A stretch of DNA of 64,000 nucleotides from Tubiluchus corallicola (GCA_030141605.1 JAQGDQ010000387.1:157225-221224); one strand, 5' to 3'; counted from the first letter of the stretch, positions 38,321 through 51,063 are shown. The notes: generated by a model from the letters alone, not told the origin. Numbers and translations are program-made.

Positions 38321-39447
38321 GAAAATTAATAAATTATTTCACAAATCACAAGAAATGAATCGATTAACTAAGTATCATAGTAATAATAGCAATAATAATA
38401 ATAATATAATTAACAACGAAATTACAAAATAAAATTTCTTTACTAACAAGTGTGTTTGATAGCAGAGATTTTGTACAATACACTAATCTTTTCAACTAAA
38501 CTGCCACAAATATTCTTAAATATGAATAATTTCTATGCGAACAAGACGTATAAATGCTTTTAAAAACTCACAACGAATCTAGCTCTACAAAAAATTACAA
38601 TTATGACCAATGCAAATGATTGTGTTCTATGCAATATCCCAAAAAACTATTCTACTGAACAATTGTGGCTGATTAAACGTGTGTACATGTGTGTATGTGG
38701 AATGAGCGGTAAATGTGTCGAACTGGATATAAAATGATAATTATGTAATGCAATGAACAAACGATATATATGCAGGTATATAATATGCTGATGAAAACAA
38801 ACGTATTTACAAAATGTAGATGTGTGATGTCATAGTGATGTCGTCATGATGTCATGATACATGTTCACTACTTGCTTTTCTCTTCTAGGAAGCTCATTTT
38901 TTTCTTTCTGTAATTAACTAACACTGCAAATTTTAAAGTCTAAAATACAACACTTTTACAAATGCTGAAACTAACACTTTGCAATTTTAGAATGTAAATT
39001 ACAAGAATGTAGGAACGTTGTATTATCAATGTTAGCTACATGCCAATGACTACAAGTCGTCTACACAGATTCACACAGAAACGTACTGTAACCTAATTAC
39101 AGGCAAACCACGACACATCTTCATTGCTAACATTTCTTTTGATGATCATACTGAAGACAGTGAACACTGATTCATATTTTATGGTCCCTCTGTGCATGAA
39201 ATTGCATGACTTTGACAAACACACATTGTAACGAAATGTTATCTACACTGCACAATATGAAGCTTGATAGTGTGATTTAGATGAAATGAAAACAACGGCA
39301 GTGGATGTTGTATCACACCTCAAGACTACACCGTGTCCTCTACCGTTAGGCCTGGGTAGTTTGGACTAGTTCATAAAAAAGAAGATTCTTACTAGGTCCG
39401 CCATTTTAAGGACCTAGCATCGCCAAGTTGACACAGTTTCAAGACCA

Positions 39448-42400
39448 TTACTGCACGACCAATTGAGTCTGCATCTGGCTCTGAAGCAGTGGTATCACTG
39501 ACGATCTCCCACTCGTCAGCTGTGGCCTTTCTTCCTCCCTCCGCTCATTCTCAAGCCCGCTTTTTTCCGGGCTGCTGGTCCGACACACGGACACTTGTTC
39601 CGCGTCTTGGTCATTTTCGCTGCACATGTTCTCCTTTCCACTGCTGTCTCCTGTACTATAGTCAGAAAGTGGAGATAGAGACTTGCTGTCATCCGAGTGT
39701 GGTGAGTGTGGGTAGGTCACATAAGGATACGACTGACTACTGCCTTCGATATAAAGCCCAGGATCAGATAACGAGCCGCCATCATTGCCTATATCAATGG
39801 GGTTGCCGGCTTCGTCTTTATTTGGAGGACAGCTAGTCGTCTTCCAGTGTGTTTTCAGGCCACTTGCACTAGTATAACGTTTATTGCATGTCTGACATGC
39901 ATATGGTCGCTCGTTTGTGTGCAGCCGTTTGTGCAGCTTCAAGTGCACAAACTGCGTGAATTTCTGTGGACACAGGTTACATTGAAAAGGCTTCTGCCCA
40001 CTGTGTAGCCGCATGTGGGTCTTTAGGTTTGACGTGGAGCTGAAGCGTTTTTGACAGATGTTACACTGATGAGGTTTTTCTCCGGTGTGCACCAGGTGAT
40101 GCTTCTGTAGATGGGCTAGCTGTGTGAAGCCTTTGCTGCAGATCTGACATTTGAATGGCCGCTCCCCAGAGTGTGTTCGTAAATGTACCTTTAAGTTGCT
40201 TAGCTGGCCGAATTCCTTCAAGCAAATGTTGCATTCATAGTGCATTTTCCCCCCTTTCTTCTTCAGTGGATATGGCAACGATTTGAATCCTCGCAAATCA
40301 TCTTCACTAAACTCATACTCCTGTGATGCGTACTCTCTTTCTGCATTCATTCCTGGTAACTCGGTTCTATAGTTCTGACTAGGAGCCGTCAAAGCATTGG
40401 CCAGTCGCGATCCAAATGGAATCGAGTTGTTATACAAATTCTGCGAATAGCCTGTAGTGGGAGAGGCTGGGTAGGGAGGCATTATCTCTTTATTTGGGCT
40501 GAAAGGAGGGGATGTGTTGCTAAGACTTTGTGGTGAGGATAAAGAAGATGTCGGGGAGAGGGATGGTTGGGAATCAGGAGGAGAAAGACTATTGCTTCTG
40601 TAGTCTCGTGGTGGAGGCAGTCTTTCATCAACAGAATGATGAAACATAGGAAGGCCATTATAAGGATATAACCGATGTCGGTCATTTTCTGGACTAGGTG
40701 GTGAGACAGGCCGATTTGCGCTTTCTCTCATATTGTTCTGTAAGATTAATGTAGGTCGTACGACTCCATTATGCACAGGCTGCTGCTGGTCTCTTTGAGC
40801 TATGTTGTTGGGTATTCCGCTGGCAAGTCTTTCGTATGTTCCTCTCTCCACAATCGTGCCATTAACTGGATGCCCATATTGCTGATGTCCATTGTTGCGG
40901 AGTAGACCTTGTTGCATGGCCATTTGTTTCTGTCCAGGTGCCTGTGTTGGTGGTGATGCTGGCGGAGCTGACGGCTCGGGCCGTTCCTGTATACCCCGGT
41001 GAAGTAACTGTTCAATAATTACTGTGCTATGCTTTCTTGGTGCCGGTTGTAAGACATGGCCTATGCCAGGTAGTGGTGCCTTCCGCTGGTCAAAATCTGA
41101 TGAAGGTAATACACTCCTGTTTGCTACACGGGGAGAATGGGGTGGTGTGTATTTCCCATTGTGTCGCTCAATCATGTTCTTCTTCAGATTTGTATAGGCA
41201 CTTGCAGGTGACCTGCTCTCCGCCATTGGCAGTGGATCAGAACCTAACCGCTGACGTTTCTGAGGTGCGTCCATTTCCGATGTTTCTCTTACGTCATCTT
41301 CCTTCCTGTAGTTCATAACGTAGTACTGGGTAGGATTTGGACGCTCAGGTGTTGTATCTTCGTGCTTCTTACTAAGATCCAGAGCACAGTCCTGATCAAT
41401 AGGCCGTGTATCAGGTGTCCTGCACTCCTCTCGATATGGGGAAGTATTCTGTCTGTATTCTGTCTTATTCATCAACTCTATAGATGGTAATTCAGGCCGT
41501 TTTAACTGTGGTAGGTCCTCAGTTCTTACTGGTGGAGGATATATATTACCTGTAAAAATAAATAACATTTACGTTTATGACAAACAGTAACACTATTTAT
41601 TTGCAACATGTGTTGAATTCATTTGAAGTGGATGCAACATAACATAACAGAATATTGTAGACCTTCTAAATTTTGTGCATCAAGTTATACAAATACTATT
41701 CTTTAATTCCAAAGCCATGCTTCAACCTTATGTACATTAGCCAGCCACATTGAAGTTAACTGTGCACCATATAAAGTAAAACGTTTATCAATACTTACAT
41801 AATTTTTGAATCATCTGATCTCCAGTGAGTGGGTAGTTGAGTCGCTCTGCAAACTCCCTGCAGTACCAGACCAGAAGTTCTGTATTTGGCGGAATAGGAC
41901 GGATAGAATAGAAGTAGATCTCTAAGTTGTACTGGCATGCGATCAGGTTCTGCATCGGAAACGAGTGTGCTGGGTTGACGTACCGCATCCAGTTGCTCTT
42001 GTTCGTATCGAAGCCATCGATGTAGTAGTAGAGATCTGTGCCATTGTACACCTGCAATTTGCAAAAATGTTACCATACTTATAATGCGGAATGATGTGTC
42101 AGCGGATATTCAAACATGCTCATTAAGTGTTTTTTCACTAAATGTACTTAGTAGACTTTATTAGATCTTGGAATCCATTGGAAACAAAATCTCCATATGT
42201 AATCTTCTGTGATTTTCCTATAATTCTAACAATCTAATTTAACTATCACCAACTTTCTCGAATAGCAAAAGCCAAATACAATTATGGTGCTAACCACGTC
42301 TGTTAAAACCTTCTTCTCATTTGCTGTTCATGTTACATTTTTACGCTAATTACGGTCTTCTTGAATACCTACCCGCCAGAAATATTTCCGGTTAGCGTCC

Positions 42401-42916
42401 TTCGGCACATTGTCTTTGGTGAAGATTTCCCCGACCAGCGGTCCAAACCGGGTACCCCGAGGGATGTACTCCGTGCTCCAGACTCCCAACACATCAGTGA
42501 GTGTTGCTGATGGTTTTAGCACAAGGTTCAGGGGAAGAGAGGCCTCCGCCCTTGGACATGTACTATCTGTCACAGGGCGGTCGGGTGTTATATATGTACA
42601 TAGCTGCTGATACTCGTGCTCTCGAATAGTATTTATAGCAAAGCATCCGTTGTCTAGAATTTGTACCTGGAAAAAAAGCATTGTTTGAAAACGTTTGTAT
42701 TAATTTACTTACATGTTTTGCCAATATTCTTCATGATTGTCCTTGTAAATTTACTTACTCTCTCGTTTAATAATCACAATATTTCACTACAAGAAAATCA
42801 TTTTCTTTAGTATTGACAAACAGATATCTTTGTACTAACTACAGATTTGGTACTAACTGCAGAATTCGAAGTACAAATTTACAAAAGGCAAAATATCAAA
42901 ATAATTAACTCACCAT
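39448..42916 (-). CDS. PRDM1: PRDM1 / Blimp-1 transcriptional repressor, complete, four coding exons
   Basis: Sequence-specific repressor with an N-terminal PR (SET-related) domain and C-terminal C2H2 fingers, controlling cell fate in animal embryos. Coding exons on the minus strand: 42914-42916 (ATG only), 42373-42666, 41799-42051 and 39448-41549; 2652 nt, 883 residues (human 825). PR domain: [75 protein letters not shown] (residues about 40-175). A long Pro/Ser/Gln-rich middle includes CALDLSKK, a PxDLS-like potential corepressor motif. The signature [18 protein letters not shown] leads into fingers at about 621-757: four C2H2 and a fifth ending HWKTTSC (C2HC), as in vertebrate PRDM1. An acidic, Ser-rich tail follows. 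Frame is kept over all GT-AG junctions. TAG lies in frame just upstream of the chosen ATG, and the ATG is followed directly by donor GTGAGT. Confidence 0.95.
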
Positions 42917-42994
42917 GTTTAGCTAATTATCCCACATTGTGAAGGCTCAACTACTTTAACTGCGCTAGCCTTCCTCTTCGGGTCTCTAAATAAT
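42917..42994 (-). other. PRDM1: PRDM1 5' UTR part of start-codon exon
   Basis: On the minus strand, acceptor tttcag ends at 42995; the exon 42914-42994 then runs 78 non-coding bases into ATG and donor GTGAGT. An in-frame TAG lies 9 bases before the ATG. Confidence 0.6.
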
Positions 42995-43872
42995 CTGAAA
43001 TAATCGAAAAATTGAGTCTAATTCCAATTCCACATTCATACTAATAACGATACAACAACATATTCATTCTTTAATGTCACAATAATTTAAATAGAATTAA
43101 AATCGTTGAGAAATGTATGAATGATCGAGCCAATACAACTGGGATTTAAGTCATTTTAGGCTATAAAGTAAAAAAAGATTTCAGATTATGAAGAAAAGAA
43201 CACCGACCCTGTCAATAGTTTTCTGTGAGCACAAATCCACGTGTGTTTGTGGATTCAGTTTACCTTTGCACTTATCTAACAAGAGTTATAATAAAATCGG
43301 TAAAACGTAAACAAAGTTACTCGTATTGACTTGCTGTTCAATTTTATATGAATGAACTGTGAGTACGTGGGTGAAAGCACTTGGGTATTTATCAATTCCG
43401 TGAACTCATTTGCAGTTACACCACCACAAGACCAGCGAGAAATACAAACATTACCATCGTATGTTATCGCACGTATAACTCATTCTGTTGTAAATATGTG
43501 AATATATTTATTGCTTTTCTTATTTTTATTTTGCAACGTAAAGTAATCACAATGCTTGCACGGTTCAGTCAACCCTTATTATTCCGAGTCATTTGAACTT
43601 CTATAATTTTGGTTAATGACAAAACAATCAACTAATCCGATATACAATTCAAATCCATACGGTCAATTTTTGTTCTCGCACTGGATTGGCAGTGTATTGG
43701 AAACGTTTGAATATGTATAAAGACAAGAAATACCCATTTACATCCAGTTGATCCATTTACAGATCAGGTTCTACATTGCTTAACTTCAGTCGCGATACAC
43801 AGTAATTGACTCGGCACTCTTTTAAGGGAATTTAATGGCTATGCATTTGTCAGATCCCTCTGGAAAACTCAC

Positions 43873-43970
43873 CTTAGATTGATGACTAGATGATGAGATC
43901 CGTTGCTGGCTTCTTCTAATGTTTCTTCTGATAGATAAGCTTTGAGCAAGTTACCTGATTATTTTCAGTC
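43873..43970 (-). other. PRDM1: Possible further PRDM1 5' UTR exon
   Basis: A pyrimidine-rich acceptor (tttttttttgttgcag) borders 43970 and a strong donor CTAAG|GTGAGT borders 43873 on the minus strand, giving a 98-base exon with stops in every frame. Its use is predicted from splice sites only. Confidence 0.4.
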
Positions 43971-44339
43971 CTGCAACAAAAAAAAAGAATCTTAAATTTT
44001 TTGTTTTAAAAGTTGGCATGGTTTCCTAGCATCTAACAATACGTAACTAGCTCGAATTTCTAACAAAGTTAATTTGTGCAATTGTGTCATTCCTTTATCA
44101 GTCTTTATAAGGGAATAAAAGAAAAAAGAATAGTTACCATAAGACGTGTAAAGGAAACAAACGGAAAATAATGAGAGGGAGAGAGAGAGAGAAATGGACA
44201 TGAGAAAAGGAAACAGTAATTAAGGAAAGAAAGATCGAATAAAGGAAGGTTTACGTGCTTTTAAAGTTTTCATTCAAAGTTTTTTCATTATCTTGTTTAT
44301 TAATTATTTTCAGTCTTGTTCCTAATTAAATATACATTG

Positions 44340-44540
44340 GTTGCAATCAGCCGCCTTGCAATCAAGGTTGAACACTGCGCATGCGCCGCATTTAATGGAG
44401 CAGCGCGACATTGCCACTTCCTTACAATGCAGATGCGCAAAAGTGGGACAATGATCGCATTTGGCCTCGCACTCGACGCGACCTCCCACGTACGCGAGGG
44501 AACGCGGCGTATCCACACCGAGGACGCGTCCTACTTAAAC
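44340..44540 (-). promoter_or_regulatory. PRDM1: CpG-rich candidate PRDM1 promoter with NRF-1-type site
   Basis: A 200-base block of high CpG density in otherwise AT-rich DNA, upstream of the PRDM1 5' exons. It includes TGCGCATGCGCC (44376-44387), a near-perfect NRF-1 palindrome, and several CGCG words. Location relative to PRDM1 suggests its promoter; the open frames crossing it are side effects of base composition. Confidence 0.45.
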
Positions 44541-44589
44541 TGTGAGCGTTACAACAGACTTAGTGTTTTTTAATTGTGGACTTTAATGT

Positions 44590-46181
44590 TGTTAGTTGCC
44601 GGTTTTTCTTTCACACTTTTTAAATCATTACGTAGGCAGCAACTGATTGTAGCCCCTTGAACGCAAATCACACAAAAGTGTAATTTAAAACTTTAAAAAC
44701 GTAATGGATAGACAACAACGAAAGGGAAAACAATTGAGGTGTTTGACAAATTCAATTTTAAGAAATTTGAAGTTTAAACGGTCCGTCCTTTGAAATTTAA
44801 ATTCCGAAGTTTCTAGCAGTTTCAAGAGGAATAAGACAATACTAAGCTGAGCACTACGTAGATTTGTAGCTGGTCTTTCCTAATGTTTTTGGTGTAAGAC
44901 ATCTGTTCATTAGTTAATTAGGCTTAGCAATTGTAAAACCCAAGAAAGAGATCACAAGTTACCGTATGCAAAGTCAAATTGCTCGTCTCAGTACAATAAC
45001 TAGGTCCAAACATTACGAAACGATGTCGACGACGACGACGATGATGATGATTGTTGATGATGACGATGGTGATGACAACAGTCATGATTTCTTAATCACA
45101 CTGATTGTTCAAAGTGTTCAAGGCAGTAAACGTTATTAAACGTTAACTTCTTAAGGATTATTTTGTGCAGTACATGCGTACATAACACTTCGGCAATCTA
45201 AAACAATTGCCGTATTTACTCTACTATAAGACATCTTTCGTGCAAAGGGTACTTTTCGTTAAGCTGGTACCTTCAAGCTATATTTGTATTAAACGCGTTG
45301 TTTGTGAATGGTTTTCACTTGCGTGATGGGCAATTTAAGCTAGGTTCGCACCATTCACGTGGTGTATTCAGAGATGGCAGCTTATTAACTCGCTTATGAG
45401 TTATGCTCATAAGTGATCTATTGATATACAGTATCTTGTTTATGCAACGTATGTCGGAACGTGTAATGAGAGTGCTGTTACTGTTGCCGTTCCTAGATAC
45501 TCAATATGATTTCAACTTGCTAAATGCAATTAGACAAATGCCCGACTAAAAAACTGTAGTACAGCAGAAATGTACCGCTAAGAAAGTTTATATTTACCGC
45601 TTAAGATGCATTCACACTACTAGCTTTTTTGTACTAACATGAAAGATTTCATAAAGGTCAGAAACTTCTCTACATCAGTTTAGACGTCCATATTAAACAA
45701 GAGATTGTATATGCAAGGTCTCCGCTGAGAACGTTTGCGCATAAAGTCAACTTAATTGTAGGAATGGTCAGAATGGCCTTGATGTAAGACAAGTAACCAA
45801 AGCGTTGCCTCCAGAAATCGAGATAAATGCAAACGTTTTCATCGGAATACAATGCAATTAGTTCCTAAAGTGCACACAAGGACTGGACACTTCTGGGGAA
45901 ATTTAGTCTTCTTTTATTAGTCTACGCTTGCGCTTGAGTTTTTCCTATAACGCCTGTGGGTATCGCTTTCCTACATCACCTAGTAAAAGATAATGATTTT
46001 TCCCTGCGACATAACTCCATTGACACCTGGCTGAGTAAATGGGATTATTCCTTCGTTTGCTTAAACTTGATGAGACAGTTTCGATTTTTCAGCCGTGTTG
46101 TAACTCCATTGTAATCAGCGGACATTGACTATTCGGTTACCCCAGAGTGATTTAGACGTGAAAAACTTAGACATTATTATT

Positions 46182-46214
<33 letters not shown>

Positions 46215-47930
46215 GCTGTTGTTGTTGTTGTTGTAGGTAGAACTTTCGGCATGTTCACGTGGTTTTTGCGCAAACTACCATATGTCTTGAGTTTCGACTA
46301 ACAAGACCTTCATTTGAAAGCCGATTCCTCCGGGGGCGCAGTTGTTCCACTCCATGAAAATTCTTATAGTAGCTCTTGGTTTACCAATGATATTCACCAT
46401 TCGAAACAATGATTTTTTTTATAGTTCTACGTGGATCGTCACCATAGCTTTTTTAACCGCAATCATTTCTTACAATGTCAAAAATTCAGATAAATTGAAT
46501 GCATCGTCGCATGTCAAAGGTCACTTTACCCGTTTTTTCCGAAAATTTAAACGCCAAGTTAAAATTTTTATTTTTGTTAAAATGGGTGCTACGTCGGGCA
46601 GAATGGCGTGCTAAAGTTTAAAGTCTTCTAGTGGCGCTTGCCATGCAAGAAGTAGCGAATCAATGTCACACTTTGCCTTGGAGGCTTGAGCGACGTTGCT
46701 TCCTTATTGAAATAGAACGATGTCCGCCCTCAGCAATTACAAGACTCGTATGCTTAGCAATTAACACTTAATGCCTAAGGCTAATTTATTCCTTACAGCT
46801 AACTGCAAAAAGTTGTATGGAGTACATGTGCCATCTTCTAAACAAGCAATGCATTTCAAATCAAAACTATGAAACGTTTAAATTGCCTCCGCTGAGGGTT
46901 GACCAGATTCTGAGAAGAAAATGAAAATCAGCGTCTAGTGAATAAATTCTACTGAAATAAACGGTGTTCTTTGATTTATTTGCCCTAAACTCTTTAAATA
47001 GTTTTAACAGCAGTGAAATTTTGCTAAAACAATATGGTTTGACGCGCATTCCAACTCTAAAAACTCGTTAGCATTGAAAAGGAAGCCGGTCTAACTCTTG
47101 GAATGTAAAGCGACCGTTGGCCAATTGATGTTTTTGCAAGTTATGTATTGGTCAAAAATTCTCCCCCTACTTCAGTTGGATTAAGCGTGGATGTCTATAA
47201 GTTCTGTCTTTGACCGCTGCCTATCTGCGTTTGTCAATTGACCATTGGTCAAATCCAGCTTACACGTGCGTAAGCACGCCTTTCAGAAGTTGTCGGATCT
47301 TAAGAGAGAATTCTTCTGAAAGCAGTGAACTTCACTAGAAACCAGAAGGCTTTAGTGATCGCTAATTTGGCTTAAGATTACCTAAGCTTTTTGAAGATGC
47401 CCAAGTTATGTGTAGACTACGATCATGTATGAATTTCATATATGAAATCTCTGGTTCACTTATGACTGGACAGACATTTAACTCCAACTAGATCCTGCTG
47501 TTCATGCTCTTATTAAGTCACAAGGAAAACCAAAAGTAGCTCGCTTTTAAGAAGTCGAAACGAAATTTCATTGATCACTTACCACAAATTTGTAAACGTA
47601 TAATCCGAAATAAAGCTAGATTGAATAGAACTGCGGTGCTTCCAAGCCTTGAAATAGATGTCTGAAGTTTGATACATACAATTCAACAATTAGTAGAAGA
47701 GAGTGCTAACACGAAATTATGACTACTAATTGACGCGGATGGGGGTTAGTATACTGGACGGAATACTGAACACGAAATCATCCTTTCCTCAACCCGCTCA
47801 CATGTTTACGTCACTGGATCTAACATCAAAATATACAACTACTAACTAACCACCACATTTTGCATCTACTTCGCGTCTCCACACTTTTTTGATACTGTGG
47901 TAACCTTCGCCTAGCGTCGCCTGCTATATG
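44590..47930. other. Intergenic sequence without recognised gene
   Basis: I see no exon with recognisable homology. It contains a short GACGAC/GATGAT tract near 45030-45075 and an (ATT)n(GTT)n microsatellite at 46173-46234. The 90-codon open frame at 46342-46614 has no recognisable motif and is not called. Confidence 0.5.
46173..46234. repeat. (ATT)n-(GTT)n microsatellite
   Basis: A few ATT units pass into about 17 GTT units with one GCT interruption. Confidence 0.95.
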
Positions 47931-47944
47931 TTATATTGTAAACG

Positions 47945-48060
47945 AGGACAATGCGCCGGTACCATTCACAGTCACACTTTTTCAGCCAATCAGCGTGAGC
48001 GGCGCCACGCCGCTGGCCAATCAGAGCGTTTCTGGCAGTGACGGGACGACCTGTGACGCA
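47945..48060. promoter_or_regulatory. CpG-rich stretch with two CCAAT boxes
   Basis: Two CCAATCAG motifs in the same orientation (CCAAT at 47986-47990 and 48017-48021), 31 bases apart, flank a palindromic GC-rich core (gcggcgccacgccgctggc). This is the arrangement of an NF-Y-driven promoter. No gene start could be identified beside it; an upstream PRDM1 promoter or an unrecognised transcript are both possible. Confidence 0.35.
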
Positions 48061-48539
48061 CCTTGCATAGCAATGAGAGCACAAAATGAGAAATTAACAC
48101 CCCAGTTCTTTCTAGCTCTCTCTCTACAGCACCCTACTCTCATTACTTCCGTAATGTTGTTACGCATCACAAGTTGGCCTCGGGCGTTCGTAGACCGGTA
48201 CGGCGCTTTTTTTCTACGGCAGTAATAACACGGATTACAAGGCGATGGAGATAATCTATGCGTTTGTAACCCGAATAGAGAGTGCTCCTAGTAAACTTGA
48301 GTGAAAAGTGAAAGTTTGAACAGGCAGGAAGTCAAATTTGTGCAGCGGTTCTTTCCGCATTTAGCCAGTGTCACATTATTCATTTCTCAAGTGCAACCTA
48401 CATAAACTGCAGTTAATAAAATGACAAAACGGAAAGAAAAGAGGTCGGTCTTTAAAATGTAGTAAGAAAAATAAAACGTCTCCCTTCATCACTTTAGTGT
48501 AATGATTGTCATATTAATAATGCCAGAGGTGTAATAATA

Positions 48540-49250
48540 CATAATGTATTTTATTTTGTGACAAAAGTGTAAGTTCAATACTTAAAAAGCGACGATCTTA
48601 AAAATATTTATAAAATTAATTATTACAGTCATCGTTAATGATATCTATTGTCTTACAAATTATGATAGTGTCTGTCGTATCTTTCCTTAAAAGCATTTAT
48701 ATTGGGGGCCAACACTATATACTCAGGTACGCTGTTCCACTGACAAACAGTTCTATTACTAAAAAGGAACTTTCTTGGATTATAATGTGTCCTATTAGTT
48801 AGTTTAAACATAATTTATTTAGGATTAGATCAGGCAGTTTGTACAACATGATTTAAGATATTCACCACAACAGACTTTATACACTATTTACAAGAACATT
48901 TACAGTAAGAATAGACTATACTTAGTTTTTAGTATACTTTAGTATACTAAAGTTTTACTACAGTGATACATTAGACATTAGTAAAAAATGACGGTTAGTA
49001 AATATTAATGTACGATTATTTAAGAATGATGCATTTTATATCAGATAGAAACTACTGGCAGCGTTTAGTACATAATATAAAGTCATGTATACATTGTATC
49101 AGTTTCAATAGTAAGACAGTGTCCTCGTAAGCCAGGGTTCTTAATTTGAATATTGTTTCATAATTGACATTATTATGACCGTGAACAAACGTGAAGACCT
49201 CAATGAGATCACCTCTTATTCTCCGATCTTCGGTGTAATAATTACATACG
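48540..49250 (-). pseudogene. LINE (CR1-like) C-terminal relic with internal insertion
   Basis: Minus strand reads RRIRGDLIEVFTFVHGHNN near 49205-49150 and, after about 300 AT-rich inserted bases, THYNPRKFLFSNRTVCQWNS and ERYDRHYHNL near 48800-48650. These are successive parts of the CR1-like polymerase C-terminus, so one relic has been split by a later insertion. Confidence 0.8.
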
Positions 49251-49452
49251 CGCTTACTGATTTAGAAACGGATAATTGATTAAAATGTGGATTTCCCTTA
49301 AAACTTTTTATATTACCTCTCTTTTTCGTATAACGTCGCAAAAAGCGGCCCTACCAAGGTTTCTGTCATTCTGTTCGTTCTAGGTAATGACAGAAACCTT
49401 CTTAAATTTTATTCATCTAGAGATTCTAGACAAAATACAAAAAGGAAGTACC

Positions 49453-49723
49453 GTATTTTCCCGCGTGTAAGAGACCCTTTTTGCTCAGAATTTTCACTTT
49501 AAAAATAGGGGGTCTCTTATACATGGGAGTAAAGCCAGAGGTCATTATTAAATCTTTCAAGAAGTGTGGCATCTCCAATGCCATGGACGGCACAGAGGAC
49601 AATGCCATTTTTGAGCAGAGTGACTCCTCTGATGATGAACTGGCTGGAATTGCTGAAGGTCTGACTCCAGTTGATATTTTTGATGAGAGTGATGAGGAAT
49701 TTAATGATTTCTATGATGAATAA
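49453..49723 (+). pseudogene. pogo/Tigger-type transposase C-terminal relic
   Basis: Frame ending at 49723 encodes VIIKSFKKCGISNAMDGTED followed by an acidic Ser/Asp-rich tail, the usual carboxy end of pogo-like DDE transposases. Only about 70 residues remain. Just upstream an inverted repeat pairs cccgcgtgtaagagaccc (49459-49476) with ggggtctcttatacatggga (49509-49528). Confidence 0.75.
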
Positions 49724-49835
49724 AGTTATTCATTACCAAAAAACATGGTAATGTAAATTGCAGGCGTGTAATACATGTCATCGTTAACATCATATCAGCC
49801 TTATAGGCTTCATTTCATATACGCTCAGATAATTG

Positions 49836-49919
49836 ACCTCTGTTATAACGAAACTCGGTTATAGCGAGCAAATTTTGACGGTCCCTTGAAACTCGTTATA
49901 AGCGGATTAGATTATACTG
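49836..49919. mobile_element. Tigger-type terminal repeat, one end only
   Basis: Read on the minus strand from 49919, cagtataatctaatccgctt leads to ataacgagtttcaaggg and a second ataaccgagtttcgttataa, the familiar duplicated subterminal words of Tigger elements. TA follows the end (49920-49921). It lies 113 bases after the transposase relic and may be that element's right end; no left partner was found. Confidence 0.65.
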
Positions 49920-49924
49920 TAGTT

Positions 49925-51060
49925 GAAAAGACACTTCCAAAAAAATAAAGACCAAATGAAATACATTTGTACATTTGCCTTATACAGCTGCAATGATCTA
50001 CTATACGCATAACTTAACATCATCATTTAAACTTCTCAGCTTCTAGATACCTACATTAACAATAAGACATAGGAATGTAAGGTGGAAGTCTCCAATCACC
50101 GTTTTTGAAACCAAGACCACAATAACGATAATACTGGCTCAAAACACGGAAATACATTAAAGGAAAGCAACAATAGGTCCTATAATAATGCTGTAACAAC
50201 ATTATTTATGGCTCCCGTTGTTAGCGAGTGCAGTGTTAATATCAGCTGCAAGTTACTTTGTGTTGTGGTTGCGTTGAAAATTCTTCCTGCTTCGTTTATA
50301 ATGAAAACTTTACACAAATAAAAGGTGCTGTTCGTACAGAAACATGTAATTATCCAATAAATCTTCAGGACTCGCGCGAAATTAGAGGTTCATTTTCAAA
50401 GGCGGCAATCTTGATTGTTGATACACCTACATTATGCGCTATGCAGTAATAATCTAGATATAACAAAATACCATCATTCAAAGCATGTGATACTTAAACT
50501 GTATTTTAAAGTGATTTGAATTACTGTTCCGATACAAGTACATGCACTTTTATAGAGTACAATCATTTCATTATGATTACAAGCAAGAGCACATGGTAAT
50601 CGAGTTAAATTTTTTGCCCATCTCACACAAGTCATCTATTGTCTCAGTTTGAAGGTTGAATTTAATTTTGAATTATCTATGAATGTTTAAAACACTTAAG
50701 GCGTGAACAGTTCTGGAGCTTCACGCAATGGTGTTCAAATCCAAGATACTTTATATGTTAAAAACTTTTGATAGAAATTCGGTTAAGCGTAGAACATAAA
50801 AGTTTTTAAACATTAAAACTTTGAATTCATATTTGAGTTTATCTCATCAGTAAATATTTTAACCAACGAAGTGACGTTCTAGGCTCAACTTTAAACAGGC
50901 AAACAATATTGCAGCTTAAATTTATTCATGTACTATTACTATTTTATTTTATTTTGTTTTGTTGACCGGGTAATCCTTTGACAAAAGTTCAACTGATCTA
51001 TACGTTCATAAAGAAGAGACCCTATCAGCAGTAAACAAGAAATAAAAAAATGAATAAATT
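49925..51060. other. Intergenic sequence without recognised gene
   Basis: AT-rich DNA; nothing identifiable beyond short open frames without motifs. Confidence 0.5.
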
Positions 51061-51063
51061 TAC

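Noticed and set aside
39489-39836. 115-codon plus-strand frame
   Set aside because: Antisense shadow of the PRDM1 zinc-finger exon, as are the frames at 40482-41318.
44300-44573. Cys-rich frames on both strands
   Set aside because: They arise from the CpG-rich promoter-like block; the cysteine spacing matches no zinc-binding family and the strands contradict each other.
46342-46614. 90-codon plus-strand frame with hydrophobic N-terminus
   Set aside because: No recognisable family, no splice context, and base composition like its surroundings; a chance frame is more likely.
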